From Selenomonadaceae bacterium (lineage in GTDB: Bacteria; Bacillota; Negativicutes; Selenomonadales; Selenomonadaceae), in the NCBI GenBank assembly GCA_016280345.1, contig JAEEGN010000316.1:1-13915 (forward strand): a stretch of 13,915 bases of DNA, given 5' to 3'. Each line of letters starts with the position of its first letter. The first letter of the stretch is position 1. Both the position numbers and the translations under genes were made by a program. This document shows positions 13,265-13,915 of the stretch, piece after piece. The notes under the pieces were generated by a model, which had not been told where the DNA came from, ran no database searches, and saw only the letters and a program-made list of their open reading frames with translations.

Positions 13265-13915
13265 TTATTCCGGCCAGCGCCGGATCCGTCCCCCCGCCGC
13301 TTTTTTCAGGCGGTTCATGATGGCGACGCCGAGGCCCTTTTCCTCCACGGCTTCGGCGAACAGCACGTCGGCCGCTTTGTCGTCGAAATAGCGCAGGGAT
13401 TCGTAGAGCCGGGCGGCGATGGCCGGGAGATCGCCGGCGCCGCCGCAGATGGCCGTCATGTCCGGCGGTACGAGGGCCGCCAGTTCTCCCGCCAGTTCGC
13501 GGCTGACGATGACGCCGGGCCGCCGCCCCGACGCTTTGGCCTCGCGGAGCGCCGCGCCGAAGGCGTCCCGCAGGCGCGTCCGGGGCGCGTCGATCAGCGT
13601 CAGCGGCGCTTGGGGCGCGTAGTGCGTGTACTTCATCCCGGGGGCCTTCGGCGCTTCCTCTTCACGCAGCGGCGGCGGCGGCGCCAGCTCGCCCAGCACT
13701 TCGGCCAGCATTTCCCGCGTGACCGCGCCGGGGCGCAATATCGCGGCCCGCGCCCCCGTGCAGTCGACGATCGTGGACTCGACGCCGAAGCGGCACGGCC
13801 CGCCGTCGAGGATCAGGGGGATTTTCCCCGCCATGTCGGCATATACCGCCGCCGCCGTCGTCGGGCTGGGCCGCCCGGAACGGTTCGCACTGGGCGCGGC
13901 TATCGGGACGCCCAC
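13265..13915 (-). CDS. Threonylcarbamoyl-AMP synthase Sua5/YwlC (C-terminal part; 5' end outside window)
   Basis: Sua5 makes threonylcarbamoyl-AMP from threonine, bicarbonate and ATP, for the t6A modification of ANN-decoding tRNAs. The 216 visible residues begin within the catalytic YrdC-like domain: GVPIAAPSANRSGRPSPT, then LILDGGPCRFGVESTIVD and AILRPGAVT, all classic nucleotide/product-site motifs. A proline-rich linker (LAPPPPLREEEAPKAPG) leads to KYTHYAPQAPL and a roughly 130-residue C-terminal Sua5 domain, so this is the long Sua5 form, not the short TsaC form. About the first 110-130 residues lie beyond position 13915; the GTG at the edge is not a credible start. The neighbourhood (sua5, then rpiB, glyA, upp) matches Firmicutes synteny. 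Confidence 0.93.
   Translation of the reverse strand: MGVPIAAPSANRSGRPSPTTAAAVYADMAGKIPLILDGGPCRFGVESTIVDCTGARAAILRPGAVTREMLAEVLGELAPPPPLREEEAPKAPGMKYTHYAPQAPLTLIDAPRTRLRDAFGAALREAKASGRRPGVIVSRELAGELAALVPPDMTAICGGAGDLPAIAARLYESLRYFDDKAADVLFAEAVEEKGLGVAIMNRLKKAAGGRIRRWPE

Overview
The window looks like chromosomal DNA from a G+C-rich Gram-negative member of the Firmicutes (class Negativicutes, for example the Selenomonas/Megasphaera/Acidaminococcus relatives). The main reason is a pair of OmpM-type outer-membrane porins. Each has a signal peptide, one S-layer-homology (SLH) domain, a short coiled coil, and a beta-barrel ending in Phe. This architecture is characteristic of diderm Firmicutes. 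The order sua5 - rpiB - glyA - upp on the minus strand is a Firmicutes arrangement (compare ywlC/ywlF/glyA/upp in Bacillus). No genus can be named from the sequence alone.

Layout. 1-759 (-): cut-off lipoprotein solute-binding component of a metal/anion-type ABC importer. 1014-2036 (+): a divergently transcribed orphan sugar-type solute-binding lipoprotein. 2083-2729: a sigma70-like promoter, a cobalamin riboswitch, an intrinsic terminator and a further 240 nt of structured leader, all ahead of SLH porin 1 (2730-4064). 4161-5697: promoter and radA. 5868-6080: a 70-residue protein of unknown function closed by a very strong terminator. 6225-6413: two near-identical promoter-like modules. 6414-6797: a 127-aa protein with a double-glycine (bacteriocin/C39-type) leader, followed by a tandem copy (6832-7262) whose leader has decayed. 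7263-8139: noncoding, with terminators on both strands, a possible minus-strand small RNA and a perfect 23-bp palindrome. 8140-9519 (-): SLH porin 2, preceded by two paralogous exported proteins (9541-9993 and 10087-10638). 10684-13067 (-): upp, glyA and rpiB, with a good promoter in front of rpiB. 13265-13915 (-): the C-terminal part of Sua5, with its own terminator.

How it fits together. rpiB-glyA-upp form a one-carbon/pentose/pyrimidine salvage operon. No clear terminator separates upp from the exported-protein/porin-2 genes, so housekeeping transcription may run on into envelope genes. Porin 1 appears to be controlled by cobalamin through transcription termination, suggesting that it serves corrinoid entry or B12-dependent metabolism. 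The two porins share an almost identical SLH/coiled-coil end and a diverged barrel, and lie in opposite orientation about 6 kb apart.

The parts most worth following up are the riboswitch-porin pairing, the double-glycine-leader protein with its leader-broken tandem copy and duplicated promoter modules, and the paralogous two-repeat exported proteins next to porin 2. All product names come from reading motifs by eye; no database search was possible.
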